Source: Desulfobacterales bacterium (lineage in GTDB: Bacteria; Desulfobacterota; Desulfobacteria; Desulfobacterales; JAHEIW01). Taken from it: DNA of 45,133 nt. Positions 16,000 to 24,179 of the stretch are shown here, piece after piece (position 1 is the stretch's first letter; each line of letters starts with the position of its first letter). The position numbers and the translations under genes are program-made. The notes beneath the pieces are model-generated. The model made no database searches and was not told the DNA's origin. It saw only the letters and a list, made by a program, of their open reading frames with translations. The stretch covers positions 1-45,133 of the forward strand of contig JAQYWI010000020.1 of the NCBI GenBank assembly GCA_030145015.1, written 5' to 3'.

Positions 16000-17322
16000 C
16001 TACTTGTTGGCCTTTTCGAATTTACGCAATAATTTATTGCCTTTATCAACGGCGTCGTTCAGGCCCTGCTGAGCGGTTTCCTTTTCGGCAAAAATGGCCT
16101 CCAGGGTGTCATACATAATAGCGCGCATCTGCACAAAATTGCCGAAACGCAGGCCTTTGGAGTTGGCCGTTGGATTGTGCATGGTCATCTGTATCAGGGC
16201 GGTTTCCGTGCCGGGGTTCTGTTTGTAAAATCCCTGTTGCTTGGTCAGGTCGTAAGCCGCCAGGGTAATCGGCAGGTACCCTGAGAATTGATGCCAATCC
16301 GCCTGAACTTCCGGTTCGGAGATATAATTAAAGAATGACGCCACGCCTTTATATTCCGCAGCAGAATGTCCCTGCATGACCCACAGACTGGCGCCGCCGA
16401 TGATGGTGTTCTGCGGAGCGCCGCTCGCATCCGGCCAGTAAGGGAGCATGCTGGTGCGGAAGGGGAATTTGCATGTCTTTTTGAATCCGGCGTATCCGGC
16501 CGATGATTCCGTATACATGGCCACCTGTTCGGAAGAAAATAACGCATTGCCTTTATTGCGCCGTCCGCCGTAGACAAAGATTTTCTCTTTCTGCCAGTCG
16601 GCCAGCTTCTGAATATGTTTGACATGCAGCGGGCTGTTGAAAACGAACTGGGTATCCAGTCCAGCAAAGCCGTTGGACTTGGTCCCGATCGGCACATTAT
16701 GCCAGGCACTGAAGTTTTCGACATGGATCCAGGAGATCCAGGCGGTGGAGAATCCACCGGGATACCCCGCTGCTACCAGCTTCTTCGCGTATTCAGCAAC
16801 CTCAGGCCATGTTTTGGGCGGCTTGTCCGGATCCAGACCCGCTTTTTGAAATGCTTCCAAATTGTAATAGAGAACCGGTGTCGAGCTGTTAAAGGGCATA
16901 GACAACATTTTGCCGTCCGGAGCGGTGTAATAACCGGTTACCGTTGACAGATAGGCCTTCGGATCAAAAGGAAGTCCCGATTCCGCCATTACTTCGTAAA
17001 CCGGTTTAATGGCTCCTTTGGCCGCCATCATGCTCGCTGTTCCAACTTCAAAAACCTGCAAAATGTGGGGCGGATTTTTTGAACGGAAAGCGGCAATCCC
17101 GGCGTTCATGGTGTCAGTGTAGTTTCCCTTATATGTGGCCACCACCTTATACTCACTCTGGCTGGCATTAAAATTGGCCACTATTTCCTGGACCTTTTCC
17201 CCCAGCCGGCCCCCATGGGCAAACCACCAGTTAATCGTAATCGGTTCTGCCAGCGCACTTGCCGGAAACACCACAAGCGTTATCATGGCTCCGATAAAAA
17301 TCAATTTGCGCAAATTGATCAT
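16000..17322 (-). CDS. ugpB: sn-glycerol-3-phosphate-binding periplasmic protein UgpB
   Basis: 440 residues beginning with a clear Sec signal peptide (basic M-I-N-L-R-K, hydrophobic core, A-L-A-E cleavage site near residue 25). It reads alongside E. coli UgpB over its length: Y-K-G-N-Y, G-I-A-A-F-R, I-L-Q-V-F-E-V-G-T-A, P-F-N-S-S-T-P-V-L-Y-Y-N, A-G-L-D-P-D-K-P-P-K-T-W, I-I-G-G-A-S-L-W-V-M-Q-G, G-Y-L-P-I-T and K-G-L-R-F-G-N. The ligands in the family are sn-glycerol-3-phosphate and glycerophosphodiesters. It is the first gene of the operon and has a near-perfect ribosome site (AAAGGAGGACGAA). The divergent 700-base region upstream should hold the promoter. In E. coli the operon is switched on by phosphate starvation; no clear Pho box was seen here. 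Confidence 0.95.
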   Translation of the reverse strand: MINLRKLIFIGAMITLVVFPASALAEPITINWWFAHGGRLGEKVQEIVANFNASQSEYKVVATYKGNYTDTMNAGIAAFRSKNPPHILQVFEVGTASMMAAKGAIKPVYEVMAESGLPFDPKAYLSTVTGYYTAPDGKMLSMPFNSSTPVLYYNLEAFQKAGLDPDKPPKTWPEVAEYAKKLVAAGYPGGFSTAWISWIHVENFSAWHNVPIGTKSNGFAGLDTQFVFNSPLHVKHIQKLADWQKEKIFVYGGRRNKGNALFSSEQVAMYTESSAGYAGFKKTCKFPFRTSMLPYWPDASGAPQNTIIGGASLWVMQGHSAAEYKGVASFFNYISEPEVQADWHQFSGYLPITLAAYDLTKQQGFYKQNPGTETALIQMTMHNPTANSKGLRFGNFVQMRAIMYDTLEAIFAEKETAQQGLNDAVDKGNKLLRKFEKANK

Positions 17323-18034
17323 TTCGTCCTCCTTTCTAAAATAAAGGTTAGCGTTGCGGTTGACACTTTAAAAAGATTGGAATCCTTCCCCCACGGAAGG
17401 GAAATGAGTTTACATCAAAAATTAAAAGAAGAGGTAAGCCCAAATAAACTTGAAAAAATTGAGCCGACCATCAGGTGGTGCTGGCGCCATTCGCTTATCA
17501 GTGGTTTTCATGTTCTGGGTCCAGAGACATAAGATCGGCATACCGCTAACCTGGAATCAGCGGTCAGCCAGCTGCTAATGAGAATGCGAACACGATGCGT
17601 TGTCCCGCGGAGAGCTGATTGTTTTTACTTCTGCATGAAATATGCCATTGACAGGAAAATAAAATTAATCAGCACATCCAAGCATTTATTAGGTTACAAT
17701 GGTTATGTTTTATTTTGATGTGAACTTGCTTTTAGAAAAATTACAATATTATTTTCGCAAATTTTCGAAAATCAAAAGTTTCTCCAAAAGACAATCAAGA
17801 GGGTGGCTATTGGATATTATCAAAAACGTTTTCGCAGTTCATAATAATCAGATTATGCGTCCCAAAGTCAAGAAAATCCTTAATAAAATAATCTCTGCCG
17901 GCAGCGGACGCTGATATCTTCGTTTTGCTTATTTTATCGTGCGCTGATATGAAGAAATGGTTTTCGTTTGATTGACGATTGAAGAATGTTTAAGCACGGA
18001 TGAGTTGATCATTCCAACCATGGTTTAGAAATCA
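17323..18034. other. Intergenic region between ugpB and the lipoprotein GDPD gene
   Basis: About 710 bases. Directly upstream of ugpB only its ribosome site is certain. A 42-codon ORF (17404-17532, plus strand) follows a GGAAGGG stretch with very short spacing, and a 71-codon lysine-rich ORF lies at 17699-17914; neither matches a known family. ACCGCT / AGCGGT at 17542-17564 could form a small stem. No Pho-box direct repeats were recognised. Confidence 0.35.
17699..17914 (+). CDS. Possible small basic protein
   Basis: 71 codons from an ATG preceded by an AGG six bases upstream. The product is rich in Lys, Phe and Ile, with a hydrophobic start (V-M-F-Y-F-D-V-N-L-L-L) and a basic end. The surrounding DNA is AT-rich, where chance ORFs of this length are common. 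No family is recognised and nothing depends on it. Confidence 0.18.
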   Translation: MVMFYFDVNLLLEKLQYYFRKFSKIKSFSKRQSRGWLLDIIKNVFAVHNNQIMRPKVKKILNKIISAGSGR

Positions 18035-19063
18035 ATGAAAAGATGGCCATTTATATTTTATCGCGCACTGTCGATCGCAATTTTTGGAAGTGCGATCCTG
18101 TTTTTCATTTCTTCCTGCCAGAGTACAGACCGAAGCGCTTCACCCGCTCAACAGGAAGCGGCAGCGAAGAAGATTTATGTGATCGGCCACCGGGGCGCGG
18201 CAGGTCTGGCGCCGGAAAATACGTTGGCAGCCTTTGCGCGGGCATGCAGTATGGGTGTCGATGCGGTTGAATTGGACGTCCTGCTAACAGCAGATCGCAA
18301 AGCCGTAGTGAATCATGATTTTCGCCTAAAGCCGGAACTCACGCGTACGCCTGATGGTAAATGGCTGGCGTCCGCTTCGCCGTCAGCGATCAAAGATTTG
18401 AGGCTGGTTGATCTCAAAACATATGATGTCGGCCGACTGAAACCCGGGAGCCGTTATTCGCGACGCTATCCTGAGCAAACGCCGGTTGATGGCGAGCGCA
18501 TCCCGACGCTGCGCGAGGTCATTCGATTGCATAAAAAGCAGTGTGACACGGCAACCCAACTCTGGATCGAAATTAAAACAACGCCGGAAAAACCGGATCT
18601 AACACCGGCACCGGAAGTGGTTACCGCGGCGGTCGTAAAAATTTTGCGCGAAGAAAAGATTTCAGACCAGGTACGGATTCTTTCATTTGACTGGCGCAAC
18701 CTGGTACACATTCAGAAAGTTGCACCGGATATTCCCACCGTTTACCTTTCCCTTGAAGGGGTGCGTTTGAACAACATCAAGCCCGGTCAGCCAGGGGCTT
18801 CTCCGTGGATGGCAGGGCTGGATATCGATGACTTTTCCGGATCCATTCCGCATGCGGTTCAGGCGGCCGGGGGACGCTATTGGGCTCCGTACTATAAACA
18901 TGTGACCAGCAGCAATATTCAAACGGCGCATCAGTTAGGCCACCAGGTATTTGTGTGGACGCCTGACTCCCGTTCGGAAATGGAACGTCTCATTGACATG
19001 GGAGTGGATGGCATCATCACCAACCGTCCGGATATTCTCAAGGCCCTATTGAAAGAGTCGTAA
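18035..19063 (+). CDS. Lipoprotein glycerophosphodiester phosphodiesterase (GlpQ-like)
   Basis: 342 residues. The N-terminus is a lipoprotein signal with lipobox F-I-S-S-C, Cys28 being lipidated. The GDPD domain follows: G-H-R-G-A-A-G-L-A-P-E-N-T (His52-Arg53), V-E-L-D-V-L-L-T-A-D, V-V-N-H-D-F and I-E-I-K-T-T. It ends M-G-V-D-G-I-I-T-N-R-P. The insert with G-E-R-I-P-T-L-R-E-V matches periplasmic GlpQ-type enzymes. It would release glycerol-3-phosphate outside the inner membrane for the Ugp importer 700 bases away, while the UgpQ-like enzyme handles intact diesters inside. The ribosome site is poor (TTTAGAAATCA). The residue after the lipid Cys is Gln, not Asp, which in enteric sorting rules would favour the outer membrane. 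Confidence 0.88.
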   Translation: MKRWPFIFYRALSIAIFGSAILFFISSCQSTDRSASPAQQEAAAKKIYVIGHRGAAGLAPENTLAAFARACSMGVDAVELDVLLTADRKAVVNHDFRLKPELTRTPDGKWLASASPSAIKDLRLVDLKTYDVGRLKPGSRYSRRYPEQTPVDGERIPTLREVIRLHKKQCDTATQLWIEIKTTPEKPDLTPAPEVVTAAVVKILREEKISDQVRILSFDWRNLVHIQKVAPDIPTVYLSLEGVRLNNIKPGQPGASPWMAGLDIDDFSGSIPHAVQAAGGRYWAPYYKHVTSSNIQTAHQLGHQVFVWTPDSRSEMERLIDMGVDGIITNRPDILKALLKES

Positions 19064-19144
19064 TTAAAGTTCTCAACTGAAATTTAACCAGCGTTGCATA
19101 TGTTTTACCGATCATTCTTCTTTCCGCAGCCGCGCTTTACCTGC

Positions 19145-19173
19145 TTGACATTTAGCGCTGAAAAACATATAAT
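19145..19173 (+). promoter_or_regulatory. Perfect-consensus sigma-70 promoter
   Basis: TTGACA (19145-19150), a 17-base spacer and TATAAT (19168-19173), identical to the housekeeping consensus. Transcription would start near 19180 and give a leader of roughly 220 bases before the 19399 gene. The leader contains a small stem (CAAACG-CTTCTG-TTTG region near 19222-19238). Such promoters are usually strong and unregulated, unless the leader or a repressor controls them. Confidence 0.8.
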
Positions 19174-19398
19174 ATATTGAAAAGTTTATAAATATTGAAT
19201 TCACTGATCTTTGCATTTAAACAAACGCTTCTGTTTGAATGTTAGCTTTAATATATTCAACCCCGAAGGTTATCCATCCTGGAGCTTGACTCTTACTTAT
19301 AAATGAAAGTAAACTTTTTACAGGCGGTTTCATTTTCGCCTGACCATTTATTTGTGTGCCCTTAACCCATGGATCCTCCCTAATTATAGAAGAAAATT

Positions 19399-22300
19399 AT
19401 GAGACTCTGTCCCAAATGTGATCAGCCGGTTGCCGAAGAGATCAGTCTTTGTCCGGCCTGCGGAAACGAAATCGGCGAAGGCCGCAAATACATCGACGAT
19501 TACCGGATTGTGGATATTCTTCACGAAGGCCATTCCAGTTTTCTTTGCCGGGCGATTCGTGAGCGCACCGGTGAAATGGTCATGATCCGCCTGTTTACGC
19601 CCCAATCGGGGGTCGACGAAAAAGTGGCCGCAAGGCTCACGCGGGAGCTCGAGCGCCTCAAAAAGCTGCCGGATAAGGGATTCGTGCGTCATTATGCCAT
19701 TAGACAATCAACCGATGGGCTCTGGTACCGGATCAGCGAGTGGATCGATACGGAAAGCTGGGGGTCGTTGCTGACATCCGGCCGGCTTAAAGATCGCCGG
19801 GTGGCCTTTGATCTGTTTTTTAAGATAGCATCCACCCTGACCGTGCTTCATAATGAAGGCTACTTTATTCCCCATCTCATCTTGAATGACATTATGCTGG
19901 TTAAGGGTGAAAGCGGAAACCTCGAGGTCAAAATCGACTATAAGCTTTCGCGCTTCTTCGATCCCAAACTCGACCGTCCCGGCCCGATGCTTAAAAAGCT
20001 GTTGAACTGCCACCCGGATATGGTTAACCAGCGTCCCCTTGATTTTAGAAGTGATATCTGGTCGCTGGGTAAAATTTTCGTGGAGCTGCTTTCAGCCGAC
20101 TTAGAAATCACCGACTTTCTGGCCAAGGTCGACGCACTTGATTTACCGCAAGAAGCCAAAATCCTTTTTAAGGTCATGCTGACCGACGATCCGGACTTAC
20201 GGCCCCGTTCGATGGCCGAAGTGGCCGTGTCTCTGGCCCGGCTTAATGAAGGCGAAGTTGAAAAGGCCGAAATATCCCAGCCCGAAGTAGCCGTGTCCCG
20301 CAGAAAGACGATCCGGGGTCTGCAAACAAGGCAAGGGGTGCTGGCCGCTTTAATCATCATTTTATCACTGGCCGGGGTGCTGGCCTGGTTTCAACTCAGT
20401 CAACGCAAGGGAGATTCTACCAACCGACTCGAAGATTACGCCAATCAGTATTCCCCGGCGATTGCATTTATACTGGTCGAGTATTGGTTGGAAGTCGATA
20501 ACGAGGACCTGTATCGTAATATGGCTGAAGGGACGGCATTTTTGGTGGACGCTGAAGGCCATATGCTGACCAGCCGTCATGTGGTATGCCCCTGGCTGGA
20601 GGATTCAAACCTGTTAGCCACTGCCCAGCATTTCCGGCAAAGCGGTAAGTCGCCCAAATTTAAATATCGGATATTTTTGTGGTTTGAAGGGGCCCGCGCT
20701 TTTAACCGGGTCGCCCGTCTGATGGAAAGTCCGGATCTGACCGATGTGTATTTTTTAGAAGGTGCTTACAGCACAGAGTCCGAACCGCGTCTGTATATCG
20801 CCGGAGTGCCCAAACCGCCGGTGCAAACCCGCCAGGTGATCACATCGCCGCTTAGAGATGATTTTGCCGTCATAAAGATTAACCCGGTGCCGGAAGGGCT
20901 GATGCCGCTGCCGTTGGATTTAAAATTGGACTCCCGGAGCGTTCCCAAGCTTTCAAAGCTCATCGCCATCGGGTTTCCGTTGGGCAGCCGAACCCAGGCG
21001 GATACGGTCAATGCCAGTGTGACCGGCGGCAGTGTGCGCCGTACCTTTGAAAATCTTATTCAGGTGGACACGTCTCTTTACGGTGGCAACAGTGGCGGCC
21101 CGATCATTGATATCCGCGGCAAAGTCATCGGTATCGCAGCCGGTGTGGCAATGGATATTGAACAGGGATTGATGCCGACGATAACCCCCCGATGGGACCT
21201 GGGAATGGTCTTGCCCATTACAAACGCCGTAAAATTCCTCGATGAATTAAAATCCGGCCAGGCGAAGTGGAATGGCGTACTGGATTTTTCAATCGAGGAT
21301 ACCCTGGTGCAGATTAAGGACAAGGCGACCCGGGGTCTTTGGGCCGAAGCGCAGGCCCTGGCCGATGAAGAGCTAAAAGGCAACCAGCAGCCGGAGATGA
21401 TTATGGCGGCCGGCATGATGCATTATTGCACTGGAGATAATGCCGGCGCCGGCAAGCTGTTTTCCCAAACGTTTTCCATGGATGCTGAAAACCCCGAGGC
21501 CAGGCTCATGCTTTTTTTAATTGACTGGCTCAAGGGCGAAGGCACCACGAGTGCTCACCGCGAAGCATTACTGGCGCAGGACTGGCGGTCTCCGGGCGAA
21601 TTTCAGGGATATATGGTTCGAGTTTTGGAGGGCTTAATCGACGAGGTCTCTGCCCTCGGGGGCTGGCATACGTCGGCTGAAAAAAGCTGGCTTCATTATG
21701 CGGTCAGCCTTCTGCGGGCCAAAGGCCAGGATTGGGAAGAAGCCGAAAAGCTGCTGAGAGAATCCGTGCTTGCCGCCGATCCGAGTGCCTGGGAGTTTTT
21801 GTTGGCGCGTGCCAAGCTGGAACAATTGCAAAAACGCCGGCAGAAAGGGCTGAAAACGAAGGCGCAGTGGTCAAAATACAATGAAGATATTCAGGCATTT
21901 GATAAAGTCGTCAAGCAAGCACTGGAAGCGGGAGCAAAGCGTGAAACCGAGTTACTGCCGTTGATGATGGCGTTTATGGATGAGGCCGCTGCGATTAAAG
22001 AAAGACGGGAGGCCCTCAGAAAAATATCCGAATTATATCCCCAAAACCGAAAAATTTTCGTAACCCTGGCCTTTTACAGCGCTGCCGACGAAGACTGGTC
22101 GCAATCCCTGGAGTACACCCGTATGTTTCTCAAAGGCGATGGCCGCCAAAACGCGGATCGGATGAGTTTGGGAATTCTGGAAGCCGGGATTTTACACCAC
22201 CAGGGGCTCGCCGATCAGACGCAAACGAGCCTCCGGGAATTTGTCAGCCGGACCATGGATCCATGGTACCTGACCATCAGCGATTATCTTTTGGGCAAGC

Positions 22301-22512
22301 AGACTGAAAAATCACTCATAGAGCAGGCCGGTGGAAGCCCCGAGAACCTTATCACCGCCCACACCGCTTTGGGACTGTGGTCTGAGGGCAGTGGCGATAA
22401 GCAAAAGGCGATTAAACATTACCGCGAGGCGCTGGGCTCATTTCTTGACACCTGGCTGGAGTATGATTTTTCCAAGGAACGCCTCAAACGGCTGAAACAG
22501 CCTTCCGGATAG
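19399..22512 (+). CDS. Zinc ribbon / pseudokinase / membrane segment / trypsin-like protease / helical-repeat protein
   Basis: 1037 residues. A zinc ribbon comes first (Cys4, 7, 18, 21). Residues 35-285 have a protein-kinase fold: D-I-W-S-L-G-K at 219-225 and D-L-R-P-R-S-M-A-E-V at 266-275 are kinase subdomains IX and XI. The active residues are lost: V-M-I-R for VAIK, P-H-L-I-L-N-D for HRDxKxxN and D-Y-K for DFG. Residues 313-331 form one membrane segment. Residues 350-620 are an HtrA/trypsin-like protease with His394 (T-S-R-H-V-V), Asp488 (D-D-F-A-V-I) and Ser565 (G-G-N-S-G-G-P), all intact. No PDZ domain is seen. About 400 residues of TPR-like helices end the protein. The pseudokinase would face the cytoplasm and the protease the periplasm. 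It stands alone, behind a consensus promoter. Proteolytic activity and signal are inference. Confidence 0.85.
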   Translation: MRLCPKCDQPVAEEISLCPACGNEIGEGRKYIDDYRIVDILHEGHSSFLCRAIRERTGEMVMIRLFTPQSGVDEKVAARLTRELERLKKLPDKGFVRHYAIRQSTDGLWYRISEWIDTESWGSLLTSGRLKDRRVAFDLFFKIASTLTVLHNEGYFIPHLILNDIMLVKGESGNLEVKIDYKLSRFFDPKLDRPGPMLKKLLNCHPDMVNQRPLDFRSDIWSLGKIFVELLSADLEITDFLAKVDALDLPQEAKILFKVMLTDDPDLRPRSMAEVAVSLARLNEGEVEKAEISQPEVAVSRRKTIRGLQTRQGVLAALIIILSLAGVLAWFQLSQRKGDSTNRLEDYANQYSPAIAFILVEYWLEVDNEDLYRNMAEGTAFLVDAEGHMLTSRHVVCPWLEDSNLLATAQHFRQSGKSPKFKYRIFLWFEGARAFNRVARLMESPDLTDVYFLEGAYSTESEPRLYIAGVPKPPVQTRQVITSPLRDDFAVIKINPVPEGLMPLPLDLKLDSRSVPKLSKLIAIGFPLGSRTQADTVNASVTGGSVRRTFENLIQVDTSLYGGNSGGPIIDIRGKVIGIAAGVAMDIEQGLMPTITPRWDLGMVLPITNAVKFLDELKSGQAKWNGVLDFSIEDTLVQIKDKATRGLWAEAQALADEELKGNQQPEMIMAAGMMHYCTGDNAGAGKLFSQTFSMDAENPEARLMLFLIDWLKGEGTTSAHREALLAQDWRSPGEFQGYMVRVLEGLIDEVSALGGWHTSAEKSWLHYAVSLLRAKGQDWEEAEKLLRESVLAADPSAWEFLLARAKLEQLQKRRQKGLKTKAQWSKYNEDIQAFDKVVKQALEAGAKRETELLPLMMAFMDEAAAIKERREALRKISELYPQNRKIFVTLAFYSAADEDWSQSLEYTRMFLKGDGRQNADRMSLGILEAGILHHQGLADQTQTSLREFVSRTMDPWYLTISDYLLGKQTEKSLIEQAGGSPENLITAHTALGLWSEGSGDKQKAIKHYREALGSFLDTWLEYDFSKERLKRLKQPSG

Positions 22513-22825
22513 CCTTTTGATTTTGGATTTTGGATTGCGGAATGCGGAATGAAACATTTTTGCGCATACCTCAGTCCTCAGCGCTCAGTCCTCTTGTATT
22601 CTATTTCCTTGGTTTCTTGATTTTTTCCCTTTTACAACGCCATCTCAAAAACAGACTTGTTACTCTTTATTGACACATACGCATTAACTCTCTATACTCG
22701 CGTTTTCCGAGCGGTATTAGAGGTGAGCGATTCATACCTTCTGGTGTTTGATATTTTGTTTTTACCCGATCCATTTCTTTTAAGACCAACATATACCGAT
22801 CAAAATTGAAGAAAGGAGTTGTGTT
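22513..22825. other. Intergenic region with degenerate direct repeats and promoter
   Basis: 313 bases. The first part (22516-22600) is built from short repeated words, TTTTGGATT twice and CTCAGTCCT twice, like the other low-complexity intergenic palindromes of this window but without a clear second arm. The second part carries the promoter listed separately and a ribosome site GAAAGGAG at 22811-22818. Confidence 0.45.
22670..22698 (+). promoter_or_regulatory. Sigma-70 promoter for the glyoxylate gene cluster
   Basis: TTGACA (22670-22675), 17-base spacer, TATACT (22693-22698). It reads towards the aminotransferase gene with a leader of about 120 bases. One base short of full consensus, so probably strong. 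It may serve the downstream glcDE, glcF and aldolase genes as well, although repeat elements lie in each gap. Confidence 0.72.
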
Positions 22826-23998
22826 ATGGCATTAAAACGAACTGAAGCGCCCTTGAGGAAGTTGATGGGCCCGGGCCCGCTGGATATTCATCCGCGGGTA
22901 TATCGGGCGCTGACTTCGCCGGTCATCGGCCATATGGATCCGGCTTATTTTAAGACTTTAGATCAGATCGGCGAAGGGCTCCGCCAGGTGTTTCAGACAC
23001 AGAACCAGGTGACCCATGCAACACCGGGGACGGGCACTTCGGGGATGGAGGCCTGTGTGGCCAATCTGATGGAACCCGGGGATCCGGTCCTGGTGTGTGT
23101 CCATGGCTATTTTGGAGACCGTGTCCGACTGATGGCCGAACGTCAGGAGGCCGAAGTGACCCTCATCGAGAGTGAGTGGGGCAAGCCGACCGACCCCCAA
23201 AAGATTGCCGAAGCGCTTAAGGCCAAAGCGTACAAAGTCATCACTCTGGTTCATGCCGAAACCTCTACGGGGGTGCTCCAGCCGATGGACGATATTGTCA
23301 GTCTGGCAAAAGAACATGGCGTGATGATCTTGCTTGATACGGTGACATCACTCGGCGGTGTGGAGTTAAAGGCGGATGAATGGGGAGTGGATGCCGCTTA
23401 CAGCTGCTCCCAGAAATGCATCGGTTGTCCGCCAGGCCTGGCACCGGTGACATTCAGCGATCGGGCTCTTGAAGCGGCCAGGAACCGCAAGCATCCGATC
23501 CGCAGCTGGTATCTTGATATTACCCTGCTGGAGAAATACTGGGGATCTACCAGAATGTATCATCACACCAGTTCAAGCACCCTGAATTATGCCCTTTTAG
23601 AAGCACTTTTGCTAATTGAAGAAGAGGGGCTGCAGAATCGTTTTGAGCGACATTTAAGCAACCATCGGGCACTGGTTGCCGGCGTAGAGGCCATGGGGTT
23701 GGAGATGTTGGTCGAAGCTGAGTACCGTTTGCCGACCCTGAATACGATTCGAGTTCCAGAAGGGATAGATGAGGCCAAAGTGCGGGGTTATCTTTTGGGG
23801 ACGTTCAATCTTGAAATCGGTGCCGGATTGGGAGCACTCGCAGGTCAGGTGTGGCGTGTTGGGTTGATGGGATATTCTTCATCAGCCGAAAATGTCCTGT
23901 TTTTTCTGTCTGCCATCAGCCGGGCTCTGGCCATACAGGATTATAAAACCGATTTGGCGGCCGGGTCGGAAGCTGCAATGTCGCTGCTGAATGCCTGA
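22826..23998 (+). CDS. Alanine-glyoxylate / serine-glyoxylate aminotransferase family (class V PLP enzyme)
   Basis: 390 residues, normal for the AGXT group. The N-terminus G-P-G-P-L-D-I-H-P-R-V is the glycine-rich substrate loop. A-T-P-G-T-G-T-S-G-M-E-A binds the PLP phosphate, H-A-E-T-S-T-G-V is the family hallmark, D-T-V-T-S-L-G-G holds the cofactor Asp, and Lys197 in C-S-Q-K-C-I-G forms the Schiff base. It moves an amino group from alanine (or serine) to glyoxylate, making glycine. It stands first in a plus-strand run with glycolate oxidase subunits and an aldolase that releases glyoxylate, which strongly supports glyoxylate as acceptor. The donor cannot be told from sequence. A strong promoter and GAAAGGAG ribosome site precede it. 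Confidence 0.9.
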   Translation: MALKRTEAPLRKLMGPGPLDIHPRVYRALTSPVIGHMDPAYFKTLDQIGEGLRQVFQTQNQVTHATPGTGTSGMEACVANLMEPGDPVLVCVHGYFGDRVRLMAERQEAEVTLIESEWGKPTDPQKIAEALKAKAYKVITLVHAETSTGVLQPMDDIVSLAKEHGVMILLDTVTSLGGVELKADEWGVDAAYSCSQKCIGCPPGLAPVTFSDRALEAARNRKHPIRSWYLDITLLEKYWGSTRMYHHTSSSTLNYALLEALLLIEEEGLQNRFERHLSNHRALVAGVEAMGLEMLVEAEYRLPTLNTIRVPEGIDEAKVRGYLLGTFNLEIGAGLGALAGQVWRVGLMGYSSSAENVLFFLSAISRALAIQDYKTDLAAGSEAAMSLLNA

Positions 23999-24013
23999 TG
24001 GAGGTAATTGGGA

Positions 24014-24172
24014 AAAGTGAGCTAAAGTGAACTAAAGTTTGAAGTGACTAAAATTGTGGTGTCGCTACGCTCCATCTTTTATAAAAATGATCGTTCGACC
24101 CTGAGGCTCTCGACGGGCAGAAGTCCTTAACCTTAGGCACTTTAGATCACTTTAGTCATTTCGCACTTTAGG
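24014..24172. repeat. Inverted-repeat element, family 2 (simple copy)
   Basis: About 160 bases lying wholly between the aminotransferase and glcDE genes. The ends are made of repeated CTAAAGTG words facing one another. The middle reads GGTGTCGC, GCTCCATCTTTT, CGACCCTGAGGCTCTCGA and GGGCAGAA. The same order, on the other strand, is found at 41640-41880. The right end supplies the TTAGG seven bases before the glcDE ATG, so the repeat may provide its ribosome site. Confidence 0.8.
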
Positions 24173-24179
24173 TAGATAA

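Noticed and set aside
16245..16757. 170-codon ORF in another minus-strand frame within ugpB
   Set aside because: The product is a frame shadow rich in Pro, Ser and Arg, and the ugpB frame is full-length and conserved.
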